From Spodoptera frugiperda (taxonomy: Eukaryota; Arthropoda; Insecta; Lepidoptera; Noctuidae), in assembly GCF_023101765.2 (NCBI RefSeq), contig NC_064228.1, positions 3,898,501 through 3,962,500 on the forward strand: a DNA stretch of 64,000 nt. The letters run 5' to 3'. The notes under the pieces were generated by a model. That model was not told the DNA's origin. It saw nothing but the letters and a program-made list of their open reading frames with translations, and ran no database searches. Positions 22,985-33,839 of the stretch are shown piece after piece; within the stretch, counting starts at the first letter, position 1, and every line of letters starts with the position of its first letter. The translations under genes and the position numbers were made by a program.

Positions 22985-23165
22985 GTGTAGCAGAGAGGGT
23001 TTTTTATGAAACAAGCCCGCTGCAACCTTCCAAAACTGCTGCAACTCCTGTAAACCAGGATCTAAAAAAAAGCCAGGATCTACAGTAGATACAACCATGA
23101 AAACACCAGAACACTGAAGTCCGGCTCGTCCCAGGGACATTACTATTAATGTCCTAATAATAGAT
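22985..23165 (+). mobile_element. Element F copy with internal duplication
   Basis: TATGAAACAAGCCCGCTGCA, CTGCTGCAACTCCTGTAAAC and CAGGATCTAAAAAAAAGCCA, where CCAGGATCTA is repeated, then GATACAACCATGAAAACACC and GTCCGGCTCGTCCCAGGGAC. Confidence 0.5.
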
Positions 23166-23389
23166 TGCAATCTTTATGCTATCATAAAGATTGCTATCTA
23201 TTGCTATTGCTTTTGGTATCACGCTCGGGTCACGGCATTTTAGCTGAGTACTGTCCTTTTCGCGTCGTGTATACTTTTATTTTATATATTTTTTTATAAA
23301 TTATTTATGTTAATTATTTTTGTAACGGCTTTTCTTTTTTTCTTTCATTTAAGATTGTGTTTTGTTATTTAAAGTAGTTTTGGCTACCA

Positions 23390-23540
23390 ACGCAACAGTC
23401 TGCGATGCCATTCACGTCGCCGAAGACAGGACATGGTGGCAAACGATAGTCCGCGAAAAAATAATCCATCGAATTCTCGACCCTCCAGCATTGAGGACAA
23501 ATGACGCAAGGAGGAGTGGCTATCAACCAAAAAAATGTTC
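23390..23540 (+). mobile_element. LINE-end 3: probable RTE-like ORF2 C-terminal fragment
   Basis: Within a 75-codon frame, residues HVAEDRTWWQTIVREKIIHR then LDPPALRTNDARRSG resemble the tail of an RTE- or Jockey-type ORF2 (aspartate-arginine-x-x-tryptophan near the end). There is no upstream reverse-transcriptase domain. The clade is uncertain. Confidence 0.4.
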
Positions 23541-24099
23541 GTTTAAATCCCATCCATTAAAGAAGGACTTTTTTATACTTTTTCAGTAATGTGGAACCTA
23601 AATGGTGGAACATTTACAAGTAGATGTTGGTTCGGATTAGTATTGTCAAACGTATATTTTCAATATTCGGTTATATTGAGATCGGCTGTGAGTTAACATA
23701 ATAACACTTTACTTGACCTGGACAGTACGGTGGCTGAGTAACCGGCTTCCGCACAACGTATAGCGTCCACGAATTTTTGTTTCGGGTCTGCATATCAAAT
23801 TATGTTTGTGAACGCACCGGTTTTATGAACCAAAGAAAACAGAATAGAATACAATGAAAATAGAACTGTACCCAAAATCACAACAAATACTAAAATAGAC
23901 AAAAGTAACTATAGCACCATTTCTCAATTTTCAAAAACCGATTTAAAATCAAATGCTTTTGTGTTTGAGTTCGTCCATTTTGTTGGCAATACATTCGCGT
24001 GTAGAATAGTGCTTTTCAGTCTCATTTCAGCGGTTCTCGTGCTGAAATGCAGTTTTGTAAAATCGTTCCGATTGATCGATTCGATTATGATAAGCATTG

Positions 24100-24255
24100 C
24101 TACTGTACCTAGTACAAGGTTCGAACCTGGCGAGTATCAAAGTGACTCTTTTTGAGTTATATGAATTTGTTAAATAATTTAGACTCCATTGACAAACGGT
24201 GAAAGAAAAGGTCGTGAGGAAACCTGAACTTATAAATTTTAATAATAAGTTTGAA
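24100..24255 (+). mobile_element. SINE-E, 3'-truncated
   Basis: AAGGTTCGAACCTGGCGAGT (B box GGTTCGAACC), AAAGTGACTCTTTTTGAGTT and CATTGACAAACGGTGAAAG, stopping at AATAATAAGTTTGAA next to MITE-G. Confidence 0.6.
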
Positions 24256-24358
24256 ACGTTTCCACAATGCTAAGCTATGTGTACCAATGAATATGATTGG
24301 TGGAAGCCAAACGCATCCACAGCAACGTAGCATAGCACATCTCTTGTGGAAACCCAAC
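24256..24358 (+). mobile_element. MITE-G right-end fragment
   Basis: CGTTTCCACAATGCTAAGCT through CATAGCACATCTCTTGTGG, the right end of the family, directly abutting a truncated SINE-E copy on its left. Confidence 0.6.
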
Positions 24359-24679
24359 TATACATAATAATTTCATACCACTTCCCCTCATGCTTTGTTT
24401 TTGAGCTTACAACCGTATGATAGGCATACACGTACGTTCCATAAATAAATTACTTGATCCCAGCCAATTTCTCCCGTCTACCGTATAATAGGAATTAACA
24501 AAACATTTCTACCCCTAAGCCTTGATACACTGAATGAACAATTATTGGAAAACCTCATTCTACCCTCGGATTAGACGCGTTTGCGTACAAACAAACATAC
24601 CTACGTAATATTATATTTAATCACACATGCATATAAAGGTTCTTTGTGTAGGAAGACTTGAGAGTATTAGATTTTGTTT

Positions 24680-24940
24680 AAGTGTGGGAGAGCCCTGCTT
24701 TAGCACGAATGGGCCGGCTCGACCGGAATGATACTATGGCCTCACAGAAAACTGACGTGAAACAACGCTTGTGTTGTGTGATTCCCAATTCCTCATCTTC
24801 CCAATCCCCGATTCCCCAACAACCCTAAAATTCCTAACCCCGAAAATGCCGGCAACGCACTTGTAACGTCTCTGGTGTTACGGTTGTCCATGGGAGGCGG
24901 CAATTGCTACCATCAGATGATCCGTCTGGTCAAATACCGA
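24680..24940 (+). mobile_element. SINE-A
   Basis: AAGTGTGGGAGAGCCCTGCT, GGGCCGGCTCGACCGGAATG, a deletion after TTGTGTTGTGTGA, then CCCCGATTCCCCAACAACCC to CATCAGATGATCCGTCTGGT. The tail is lost. Confidence 0.7.
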
Positions 24941-25363
24941 CGTACACCATGACAAAATTATAAATATACATAGTTCATTACAAGTAGACCTTACAAAAGC
25001 GTGTCAAAATAATAATATAATAACTATTCCTATTTCAATAGTCCCTAAAGTAAGATTAGGTTCAGGCGAAACAAAACAAGAATCCTGAAAAAGTAATAGA
25101 CCGCGAACAATCAAACAAAAAGTAGGTCTTATTTGACGTTTTATTCAACGAAGAATATCGCGTCGGTTGTTAAAAATAAAACTGGGAATCGTACCCGAGA
25201 CGGAAGTTTGTTACTGTTGTTAAAAATGAAATGAAATTCCGGCACCATTTTTAGGGTTCCCTAAAGAACAATGTGAAAGCCTTGGACTGTCGTGCTATGG
25301 CAAAATTATTTGTTATTAATTTTAATATTGTTTCAGATTTAATAATGTTTTATTTTCATTATT

Positions 25364-25600
25364 ATGTTTTTCGGCTTACTCTCGTAGTTGTTTGACGAGG
25401 AACTCGACTAGTTTCAAGTCATGCTAGAGGCTTATATTCATGTTATAATATAAGCGTTCGCGGACGCGGCGACGTCACGCAAACGCTCCTAATATGGAAG
25501 AGTCCCTCGGTAACTCGAAATCGGTAGAGCTTTTCTCAGTATATGTATGTATTTACGTGAGTATACTATTATTTTTAGTTTATAAACCTACAAAGTTAAT
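25364..25600 (+). mobile_element. Chimera of MITE-H left half and MITE-I
   Basis: 25364-25445 is the MITE-H left half (GTTTGACGAGGAACTCGAC, then TTTCAAGTCATGCTAGAGG). It breaks into a CG-rich 45-base stretch (CGTTCGCGGACGCGGCGACG), and at 25492 runs into MITE-I sequence (GAAGAGTCCCTCGGTAACTC, then TTTACGTGAGTA). Either two insertions or a recombinant element. Confidence 0.5.
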
Positions 25601-25629
25601 AACAGCAGTTGGGTTTCTGATAATCGCAC

Positions 25630-25725
25630 TTACACAACGCAAGCGTTGTTTCACGTCGGTTTTCTGTGAGGCCGTGACATCCTCCGATCGTCCATTCGTG
25701 TCGAAGCATGGCTCTCCCACACTTA
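25630..25725 (-). mobile_element. SINE-A 5' head only
   Basis: CACAACGCAAGCGTTGTTTC to GAAGCATGGCTCTCCCACAC. Only the 5' third of the family (minus strand) is present, next to a MITE-H/I chimera. Confidence 0.6.
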
Positions 25726-26033
25726 ATAATACGGAACCGTTCACAAAGCAACCAGTACTTGTCAGAATTTCTTCTAAGGAAAAATATTATCTTATTTTTG
25801 CGTCACGAGAATCAGATTAACCGTCGTTGAGTAAGATTTATGTTATTTACAAGCTCTAGTGTTATCGACCTACATTTTCAATTGATGTACATCTTACTTG
25901 AGGAAAGAGGAAAGGAGAAAGGGGGGAATTTTGTAGGCAGTACACTTTGGCCCAAATAATGTTTCTGACAAAAATTATGTTAGGTTAAATAGTCCGTGTG
26001 ACCTGATTTCATGGGAGTTATGTATCTCACAAA

Positions 26034-26178
26034 AGTTATGTTAGGTTTAGTCCATTTCTGTCTTCTCATTTGAGAAATAAATAGCATCATAGTAATCAAA
26101 GTACTTAAACTGAAATTATGTTATGTTTAGTCCATTTATGTTTTCTACTTTGAGAAATAAATAGCATCAAAGCAATAG
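26034..26178 (+). repeat. Diverged tandem duplication, about 80 bp
   Basis: TTATGTTAGGTTTAGTCCAT and TTGAGAAATAAATAGCATCA at 26034-26092 recur as TTATGTTATGTTTAGTCCAT and TTGAGAAATAAATAGCATCA at 26118-26178. A third start (AATTATGTTAGGTTAAATAG) is at about 25974. Confidence 0.65.
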
Positions 26179-26289
26179 AATGATAGTTGTTGTTGTGATG
26201 AACAAATTGAAAAACAAAGTAAACTTAGTAGTATCGTTGTCTTACCGCGCCCTTATTCAGAGAAGGGTTTCTAACGGGGTGTTTAGTCA

Positions 26290-26490
26290 GTAACTTTTAG
26301 ATGGCCGACCGACACGATCGGAGAATTCGGAGAGAGGTCACAAGGGTGAAATACCGCCAAACTTCCTGACTGTGGGCTAACAATGGTAACTTTACTCAGA
26401 AAATGCCATTGTTACTTTTTGGTCGGCGTAAATCGAACCCAGGACATGTTACAGGGCAACCCGGTCACAACCACTGCGCGATACATTCAG
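26290..26490 (-). mobile_element. Possible tRNA-derived SINE of another family
   Basis: The minus strand reads GTATCGCGCAGTGGTTGTGA, then CCTGGGTTCGATTTACGCCG with B-box-like GGTTCGATTT. A related B box (TTAGGTTCGATTTTCAGG) is seen on the minus strand near 7460. Boundaries are not defined. Confidence 0.35.
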
Positions 26491-26614
26491 ACTACATTAG
26501 ATATAATATTATAAGAAGCAATAAAATTAAATATGTATGAGTCCGTCAAAACTACAATGTAAATAGTATATCTATTTCGTAGCTCCAAGCCCCTTTTTGA
26601 CCACCTTCATATAA

Positions 26615-26806
26615 GTGCCCGATAAGCCATCAGACCACCACAGATGGGGCCCAGTAGGGCTGATGCCTATGCCTGCTGATACAGGGGCTGTGGTTGAAAA
26701 GCAGGAGTAGGAACGGGGTGGTTTTTAATCAGTAAGAGTCTGACAATCCCTCTGGCATCACTCTGTGGGAGAAGCCATTGGATGATTTTCCCAACTTAAA
26801 AAAAAG
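26615..26806 (+). mobile_element. SINE-C
   Basis: CAGACCACCACAGATGGGGC, CCAGTAGGGCTGATGCCTAT, GAGTAGGAACGGGGTGGTTT and AGAGTCTGACAATCCCTCTG, with a TTTTCCCAACTTAAAAAAAA tail. Confidence 0.7.
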
Positions 26807-27093
26807 CCTCAAAGATATATTCAAGTTAAAATTTAGCCCAAACATTGTATCTTGGAAACATTTTCATTACAATGAGTAGTCATTACGTTAATGCAACTGT
26901 ACAGTTGCAGTTGGCAGTCAGTTGCACGATGGTAATAGTACTGTGTGAGAGTAAGGCAATTACATCAGAATACTGGATGCGAAGCCTAATGGGATTGGAA
27001 CTTTATATTTCCTCAGTTTGTGAGAGTGAAAAAATGTTTTAGTATTATGTATTTTTGTGTAGAATTTACGAGTAGGTATACTAGTTAGAACCC

Positions 27094-27299
27094 CAGGGTG
27101 CTTTTCCATCAGAGATGTGATATGTAGCTATGCTACGAAGATGTAATATCTAAGCTATGAAACTATGTGACCGTTTCCACTGATACTAAGCTATGTAGTT
27201 GAGCCGAAGTCGAATATGCGATGTATCGATAGTAGGAAAGCCATCCATAACACGCATCTTTCCATATAAAAACATAACTTAGCTGGGTTCGTTTTCACC
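27094..27299 (+). mobile_element. MITE-G, interrupted by SINE-C
   Basis: Starts with the terminal CAGGGTGCTTTTCCATCAGA and runs collinear with the family to TTCGTTTTCACC, where a minus-strand SINE-C begins. The right end is not found beyond that SINE. Confidence 0.6.
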
Positions 27300-27535
27300 C
27301 TTTTTTTGAGGGGGGAAAATCATCCAACGACTTCTTCCGCCCTGGGCGAGGCGAGAGGGAGTGTCAGACTCTTACTGACTAAAACCACCCCGTTCCTACT
27401 CCTGCTTGTCGAGCCGGAGCCCCGGTAAACCCGCTAGTTAGTTCGCAGCTCCGGATCAAGCATCAGCCCTACTGGGCCCCATCTGTGGCGGTCTGATGGC
27501 TCCTTGAGGCGGCGACGCGCCGTCGTTTCTACCCT
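27300..27535 (-). mobile_element. SINE-C, near full length, inside MITE-G
   Basis: Plus strand: TTTTTTTGAGGGGGGAAAAT, GGGAGTGTCAGACTCTTACT, AGCCGGAGCCCCGGTAAACC, TACTGGGCCCCATCTGTGGC and GGCGGCGACGCGCCGTCG. Confidence 0.7.
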
Positions 27536-27978
27536 AAGGCTCTCACACTATACTTCTTTAACGTCCATCCCATCTCGGTCAACTAACAAAATATAAATTA
27601 CTCAGCTGAATAAACAATCCCCAATATCTAACTAACCCTCTACCTACCTCGTATAATAAAACAAGCCGATGTTATTTATATACATAGCTATTATTATAGT
27701 ATAACAAAGAGTATTTCAATATATGAATAAACAATGGCCAGTGAGGCAGGTCATTAGTTCGGCCCGCAGTCGACACGGGCTGTTTGCCCGCTACCTATTG
27801 TTTCAACATTGCTGTGCGAAAATGTGCCTTATTTTTAACGTTTTCTTTTTATATACAGTATAAAAGGGTTGTGGTGTAATTTTTGTTATTCCATGTCATT
27901 GTTTCTGATGTATATAAGGTTGATTTTACGTTGTGTTTACCTTGTGGTTAAAAGGTATAATTTTATTATAATTTCCGT

Positions 27979-28300
27979 GAGACACAGCTACATAACTGTG
28001 CTACGAAGATGTAATAGCTAAGCTGTGAAATTATGTGACCGTTTCCACTGATACTAAGGTATGTAGCTGTGGGAGTATAATGTGCTATGATGATACGCCG
28101 CCACAAAGTAGCTGAGTGAGGAAGATACGCAGCTCGAGTGCGATGCGATGTATCAATAGTATGGAAGCCATCCATATAAAAAGCATAGCTGAGTCTGTTC
28201 CACCAGTGCTAAGCTATGAGTACCAATGCATATGATTGGTAAAAGCCAAACGTATCCACAGCAACGTAGCATAGTACCTTTCTGGTGAAAAAGCATCATA
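27979..28300 (+). mobile_element. MITE-G, almost full length
   Basis: GAGACACAGCTACATAACTG at left, then the shared central blocks, ending CTTTCTGGTGAAAAAGCATC. The 20 bases upstream (TTATTATAATTTCCGTGAGA) match sequence next to two MITE-H copies. Confidence 0.6.
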
Positions 28301-28302
28301 AT

Positions 28303-29218
28303 TATTACCTGTATTTACATGTTAAAATCAATTTTATTACAGAGAAAAGGATGAGGTATCTCCATATGTAGATATATACCACAGGTATATACTACCTGTG
28401 TTAATATGTAAATAACGAATTTTGAATATCTACGCAATTTAATCTTATTTATTCTTTTTTTCAGGTAAATACTAAAACATAACCAACACTGGGGTAAAGG
28501 CTTTAAGCCAGGGTAAGTTTTTACTTCAGTAAGTTTGCAATTTAGAAACAAAATGAAAAGATTTGTACGCGTTGATTTCTTAAAAGTGTACATAACCACT
28601 CGACTTCTTGTTTAGCAATGGTTTCCAAAAAATATATAAAATTTTTTTTTAAAGGGGTTTTTTTTAATTTTCATATCAATATCCCTCAAACTGAAAAATA
28701 CTATGTTGAAACCCCCATCAAAATGGGTTCAGCTAAATGCGAGGTAATCGCGTAAACTCGTACATCTCCTTAAGACCAAACTAACAACCAAATTTTTTTA
28801 AGTCGCTTACATAGCGTAATGAACCATATTTTATCTATTTAGGCACTAAAGTCTTTTCTAAGTGAATTAAAGAGTACCCATTATGTAAATAAATTCTATT
28901 AAATTCTGTACCAAACTGAACTGATTGAAAAACGTTCCAAAAACCACTATTTTCCGAGTATTTCATCCGAAAAGTTTCAGTAACGAAAACGCCAGGTCAC
29001 CTAATGACTACAGATTTTCCTCAACGCTACGAAAGCCAGGTATTTCGGTACCCACTTAAATAATTCGCTACTGGTGTGCGACGAAATACTCGTAAAATAG
29101 GATTTCCATTGAAAAACGGTGAAACGTAAAATTAGCATGCTCAAAACATTCCTGAAAAGGAATTAAGATGGCGTCTAAAAAAAGACCGAAGTTATTTGTT
29201 TTGCGAGTATTTCGTAGT
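28303..29218. other. AT-rich stretch, nothing recognised
   Basis: ACCACAGGTATATACTACCTGTG near 28379 is a short palindrome. No exon seen. Confidence 0.45.
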
Positions 29219-29410
29219 TAGATGATATGTACTCGAGAATTGTGAACGATGACTCGTTTATCTAGTGGTTGTAAGTGCGGATGATATATTATGTACTCGA
29301 GGTTTGTGAACGATGACTCGTTTATCTAGTGACTAGTGGTTGTAAGTGCGACTGTCGAGTAAGCGGACCGAGATCCGAATCCAAGGTCAGGTAAATAAAG
29401 AACTATCATT
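29219..29410 (+). repeat. Tandem duplication leading into a decayed SINE-B head
   Basis: GATGACTCGTTTATCTAGTG occurs at about 29249 and again at about 29312 within a unit of about 60 bp (ATGATATGTACTCGAG then GTGAACGATGACTCG). The second copy continues into GTGGTTGTAAGTGCGACTGTC, which resembles the SINE-B head. Confidence 0.5.
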
Positions 29411-29569
29411 AGAACTTGATTGACATAAGTCTATGAGTTTCCGATATTTCGCAAACGCCATGATCACGGGTGAACTGGAGTATATATGCGGGTGGAGTAT
29501 ATGTTTATGAGGAGACAAATCGATGATAGTGATCAAATGATATTTTTAGTGATCATGTCAGTTTAAAAA

Positions 29570-29630
29570 GGTTTTTTTTTACATTTGATGTGTCGACATT
29601 GGCCACTATCTTGCCTGATGGTAAGTAATA
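29570..29630 (-). mobile_element. LINE-end 1, extreme 3' fragment
   Basis: T run followed by CATTTGATGTGTCGACATTG and CTATCTTGCCTGATGGTAAG, matching the 3' end of LINE-end 1 on the minus strand. Confidence 0.4.
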
Positions 29631-29776
29631 TAAAGAAAGAATTGTTAAAAACTATATATATATAGCTATTACTGGTACAGTACAGTAATAGCTACTGTTT
29701 CTGTACTAAATTAATCTTTATTTTCAGACAACTTAGTAGTTACAAGTTTATTTTGCGTTTATCGAGAGCGACACTA

Positions 29777-29842
29777 GAACGCGGTCGGCACTCTGATTGG
29801 TAAGTTCACTCGCACCGGCCAATCAGAGCGCCGAACGCGTTC
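29777..29842. repeat. CG-rich inverted repeat with CCAAT arms
   Basis: GAACGCGGTCGGCACTCTGATTGG (29777-29800) pairs with the segment 29819-29842 at 22 of 24 positions across an 18-base spacer. Each arm contains ATTGG or CCAAT facing inward. Confidence 0.65.
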
Positions 29843-30097
29843 TCATTTCAGTTTCGTTAAACATAAGTAAAGCAAACTCGTACTAAGGATAATGCTGTTA
29901 TGTCATTGATCGGCAAAGAACAACATGCCTCGTGTGAAGTTCACTGACCTCACTACTCTAGCTGGTAGCTAGCCGAAGTCATTCATTTTAGGTAATGTTC
30001 CTTGGACCATAAAGCTTGGCTCTGTTTAAGCTACATGATGCGTATCTCTCTGCTTGCTTTTGGCACTGATTTTATCTAGAACTTTATTGTTATCACA

Positions 30098-30203
30098 CAA
30101 ATTATCTTAAAAGTAAAAACGTCTATCCCATTTTAATTCCTGAAAAGGCAGATGATAGTGTATTTACAGTACACTCAAGTATCAAAATGAGTATCAAATA
30201 AGT
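30098..30203 (+). repeat. Direct repeat, left copy, flanking SINE-B
   Basis: CAAATTATCTTAAAAGTAAA, ATTCCTGAAAAGGCAGATGA and TAGTGTATTTACAGTACACT match the block at 30452-30550 with scattered differences. Confidence 0.7.
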
Positions 30204-30451
30204 CTCGTTGGCCGATTAGTTGTAAGTGTCGGGTCGAGTGAAGTATTGCTGGGCTTGTTTCAGTTTTACGAAAAATTTCTCAATAGTAACACGGTGTCTG
30301 GAAGTGTGCCCAGTATATGGCAATAGGCTAATCACCTATTACATAGGAATTACAACATAAATTGTGAAAAGTGCGTGTACTTTGTACAGTGGCATAACGT
30401 GCCAAAATGTACACCTCTGCCTACCCCTTCGGAATAAAAGACGTGTCGTTG
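30204..30451 (+). mobile_element. SINE-B with deleted B box
   Basis: CTCGTTGGCCGATTAGTTGT head, then a jump from GTGTCGGGTC to GAGTGAAGTATTGCTGGGCT that removes the B box. The body is intact to CTGCCTACCCCTTCGGAATA. It is flanked by direct repeats of about 100 bp rather than a short target duplication. Confidence 0.7.
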
Positions 30452-30550
30452 CAAATTATCTAAAAGGAATAACGTCTTTCCCATTTTATTTCCTGAAAGA
30501 CTAGATAGTGTATTTATAGTACACCCAGGTAACAAAATAAGTTTCAAATA
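30452..30550 (+). repeat. Direct repeat, right copy, flanking SINE-B
   Basis: CAAATTATCTAAAAGGAATA, TTTCCTGAAAGACTAGATAG and TGTATTTATAGTACACCCAG. It begins directly at the SINE-B 3' end. Confidence 0.7.
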
Positions 30551-31129
30551 AAACATTGTTTAAATTAATTTTCAAGCTCAATTTTCAGGTAATAAAAAAA
30601 ATCTTTATCACGATGTAACGTAATCTTTCAGTCTTATTTAAGTGGTTGTATAACATTTCACACAAAACCGACATTAGGTGGGTAATCCCAAACTTTTACT
30701 ACACGTGTGGGATCATAATCAGTTTATCGTGCTCATAACTCTGAAGTGTGCGCGAATTTCACTGAAATTCTTACTTCTTGTTGTATAAAACATATACCTA
30801 CTTCTTTGTTTCTTATGTGAAGTCTTTCGGGAAATGTGTAGAAGAAATTTAATTTGAATTGTACCTTATTTTCGCAGATTTTCTCTTTAAATCCTAAGGT
30901 TGACTGGTAGAGAATGCCATGTGGCATTAAGTCTCGACTTATGGCCATTGTTTAATGCGTATGGTGTACATTAAAGATTCAATAAAATTGATGTTACGTA
31001 AGCGTGTAGATTCCTATAGAACAAAACAAGCAAAAATGTCGTTTGGATTACTACTTTTTCATTACAAGAGTTGCACAACACATATTCTGTAGCAACGTGG
31101 ATAGGTAGTATAGTTAGGATAGTTATGAA

Positions 31130-31356
31130 AATGCGACGCCGAGTAAGATGCGCAGCTCGAGTATGCGATGAACCGATAATAGGGAAGCCATCCATAGCAC
31201 GCGTCTATGATACGTATCTTTCCTTATAAAAAACATAGCTTAACTGAGTCCGTTTCCACCAGTGCTAAGCTATGCGTACCAATTAATATGATTGGTGGAA
31301 GCCAAACGCATCCACAGCAACGTAGCATAACACATATCTAGTAGAAAAGCACCCTA
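31130..31356 (+). mobile_element. MITE-G, 5'-truncated
   Basis: From GATGCGCAGCTCGAGTATGC through the central blocks to TCTAGTAGAAAAGCACCCTA at the right terminus. Confidence 0.6.
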
Positions 31357-31871
31357 AAGTAAAATTCAACTACATAATAAAATAAAATAACACTCCCTTC
31401 AAAACAATCAACAATGTTGCAAAGCAAAATATACCTACATACTGTTACAAGAAGCTTCAAATTCGAAGTGACTGTAAACAAAAGATAAAGCCGTTGTTTA
31501 GGAAACAAAGTGAGCTGTTACCATTTGTCCTTGTCTCCTGAGCCATTGAGCCTCATGTGTGCTTTCAACGGGCAACGCTTAGCCAAATTAACTGGATCCA
31601 ATGTAGCATTGCTTGGTGATACGAGTATGAAGGAAAATGGAGGAAAATGGTTGAGAATTAAGATGTTCTATTACCTTAATTTGTTTTTCAACAATAGGGT
31701 TTTTCATAGGTACATAATTATGTCATATTGCAAAAAGAATACGATATAATAATAACTTAATACTGCATTATATTGCAGTTCAATACCTATTTTATTATTG
31801 TTTATTATTAAAATTGACTAAGTTAGTGTTAGTAAAATTACATCTGGCGTAGTTTGATCTTGATGTACCTC

Positions 31872-32026
31872 ATTTTTTTAAGGGGGCAAAATTATCCATT
31901 GTCTTCTTCCGACTTAGACGAGGCGAGAGAGAGTGTCCAGGTTATTACTGACTTAAAATCACCCCGTTCCTACTTCCGCTTTTGGAGCCGGAAACCCGGT
32001 AACTCGCTAGGCAGTCCGCAGCGGTG
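31872..32026 (-). mobile_element. SINE-C
   Basis: TTTTTTTAAGGGGGCAAAAT, GAGAGAGTGTCCAGGTTATT, TCACCCCGTTCCTACTTCCG and AACTCGCTAGGCAGTCCGCA. Confidence 0.65.
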
Positions 32027-32060
32027 AAATAATAATAATTAATAAGTATTCTTTCTAATT

Positions 32061-32177
32061 ATAAGCTTGGAATTGCCAACCCGCATCGAGCAAGCGTGGT
32101 GATTAATGCTCAAACCTTCTCCATGCGAGAGGAGGCTTTTGTTCAGCAGTGGCCACTTATAGGTTGTTGATGTGATG
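32061..32177 (+). mobile_element. SINE-E 3' part
   Basis: ATAAGCTTGGAATTGCCAAC, CGAGCAAGCGTGGTGATTAA and AGCAGTGGCCACTTATAGGT, ending GTTGATGTGATGA. Confidence 0.6.
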
Positions 32178-32581
32178 ACATACTTCACCTCCTTGGCGGT
32201 TTTATATCATACCATAAAAATTATTGAGGTCATCATTCTTCTGTCTTTTTCCACCATTAAAAAAACACCTTGCTAACCTAATCACCATAATTTCTCCTTT
32301 ATACCTAATTCTCAATAAAGATAACACTTTAATAGCCTCTTAAATTCCTTTTAACAATACAAAGAAACCATCGATCAAACCTTTCTGCTCGGCTCCTTTC
32401 TCGTACGATTACATTGGCAAGACTAAAAAATGCAGGGGCGCAATAAAATTTATAGTACGAATTAAATTTTAATCTTTCAATCTGTGTGGGGCAGATGGTC
32501 ACGACTTTTTAAAGGTCCTTAGATATATGTATAAAGTTAGGATATTATTTGAGTTTAGTTGTTCAGGTCAGATTCATCAGG

Positions 32582-32680
32582 GTTTTTTTTTAGAGGGAGA
32601 GGGGGAATCATCCCACGACTCCTCCCACCTAGAGTGAGGCGAGAGAGTGTCAGACTCTTATAGACTAAAATCCATATTAC
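32582..32680 (-). mobile_element. SINE-C 3' part
   Basis: T run, GAGGGGGAATCATCCCACGA and GAGAGAGTGTCAGACTCTTA, then stops. Confidence 0.55.
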
Positions 32681-32790
32681 TGTTATATTATATTATTATA
32701 TCCATCCATACGTTCTTACTCTTGGAATGAGGTCTAGTTAGGTTCGATGTTGATACGAATAAAATTAGACATCATCATCATCAACATCAT

Positions 32791-32995
32791 CCTAGTTGCT
32801 GCATTTAGTGACTGAACAGTTGTACGTGTAGCGGGTTCGATTTCCGCATGGAGCAACACTTTGTGTGACCCACAAATTTTGGATTCGGGTCTGGGTGTTA
32901 TGTGTGTGTGAACTTGTATGTTTGTAATATGTTTGTAATCGGACCAACGACACAGGAGAAAATCATACTGTGTAATGGGCAATGTAAAAAAATCT
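32791..32995 (+). mobile_element. SINE-D
   Basis: B box region GCGGGTTCGATTTCCGCATG, body TTGTGTGACCCACAAATTTT and GGATTCGGGTCTGGGTGTTA, with CGACACAGGAGAAAATCATA near the 3' end. The A box region is weak. Confidence 0.65.
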
Positions 32996-33002
32996 ATACT
33001 TA

Positions 33003-33202
33003 ATATTATAAAGCTGAAGAGTTTGTTTGTTTGATTGTTTGTTTGTTTGAACGCGCTAATCTCCGGAACTACTGGTCCGATTTGAATAATTCCTTTTGTG
33101 TTGAATAGTGCATTTATCGAGAAAGGCTATAGGCTATAAACATCACGCTATGACCAATAGGAGCCAAGCAGAGCGGGTAAAACCGCGCGGAAGTAGCTAG
33201 TA
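33003..33202 (+). repeat. LINE-end 5 type repeat, best copy
   Basis: ATATTATAAAGCTGAAGAGT, a TTTG-rich run, TCTCCGGAACTACTGGTCCG, AGGCTATAGGCTATAAACAT and CGGGTAAAACCGCGCGGAAG, ending GTAGCTAGT. Non-coding; retroelement 3' end or SINE, class not settled. Confidence 0.5.
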
Positions 33203-33490
33203 AATAGATAAAGGTAGTTCAGCAACTCTTAGAAATATACAATAGTAAAATAGAATATAGAAGTGCTCTGTCTACCCCTTTAATGGAACAACAAGAGTAA
33301 ATATTATGTTTCTTGATGAGAACGTCTCACATTAAGGTCGATACATAAGCCATGTTTATGTAAGACCTCTGCTTACCCTGTCTGAGTACTCTCTACCTAC
33401 ACTGTTATCTTTTAATTATCTTGCAGCTACATGTAATTATTTTCGTTGTGTTATGTATGGGTAGAAATAATAATGAGGATTTAAAACCAT

Positions 33491-33773
33491 TCACATCAAC
33501 AGCCTGTAAGTGGCCACTGCTGACTAAAGGCCTCTTCTCACACGGAGAAGGTAAGAGCATTAATCACCACGCTTGCTCAATGTGGGTTGGCGATTTCAAA
33601 CTTATAATTAGAAATTGTTTTCAGGTTTCCAAACTGTTTTCCTTCACCGTTAGACAGTGGTGTCTAAATAATCTTAGAAAGTACTAGTCACATTGGTACT
33701 TGCCGTTGGTAGGTTTCGAACCCGCACCCTCATGCATAAGAAGCAGGCGTCTTAAACCTCCGGGCCACCACGA
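33491..33773 (-). mobile_element. SINE-E, full length, tRNA-like head intact
   Basis: The minus strand starts TCGTGGTGGCCCGGAGGTTT, has B box GGGTTCGAAACC, then TACCAACGGCAAGTACCAAT, ACACCACTGTCTAACGGTGA and the GCCACTTACAGGCTGTTGAT 3' end. The head folds like a tRNA with A-box-like TGGCCCGGAGGTT. This is the best member of the family here. Confidence 0.75.
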
Positions 33774-33839
33774 TATTTTAAGTTTCAATCCATTCATATT
33801 TTTGGGTTAGTCAAATCAGTCAGCCCTTATAATTAAAAG

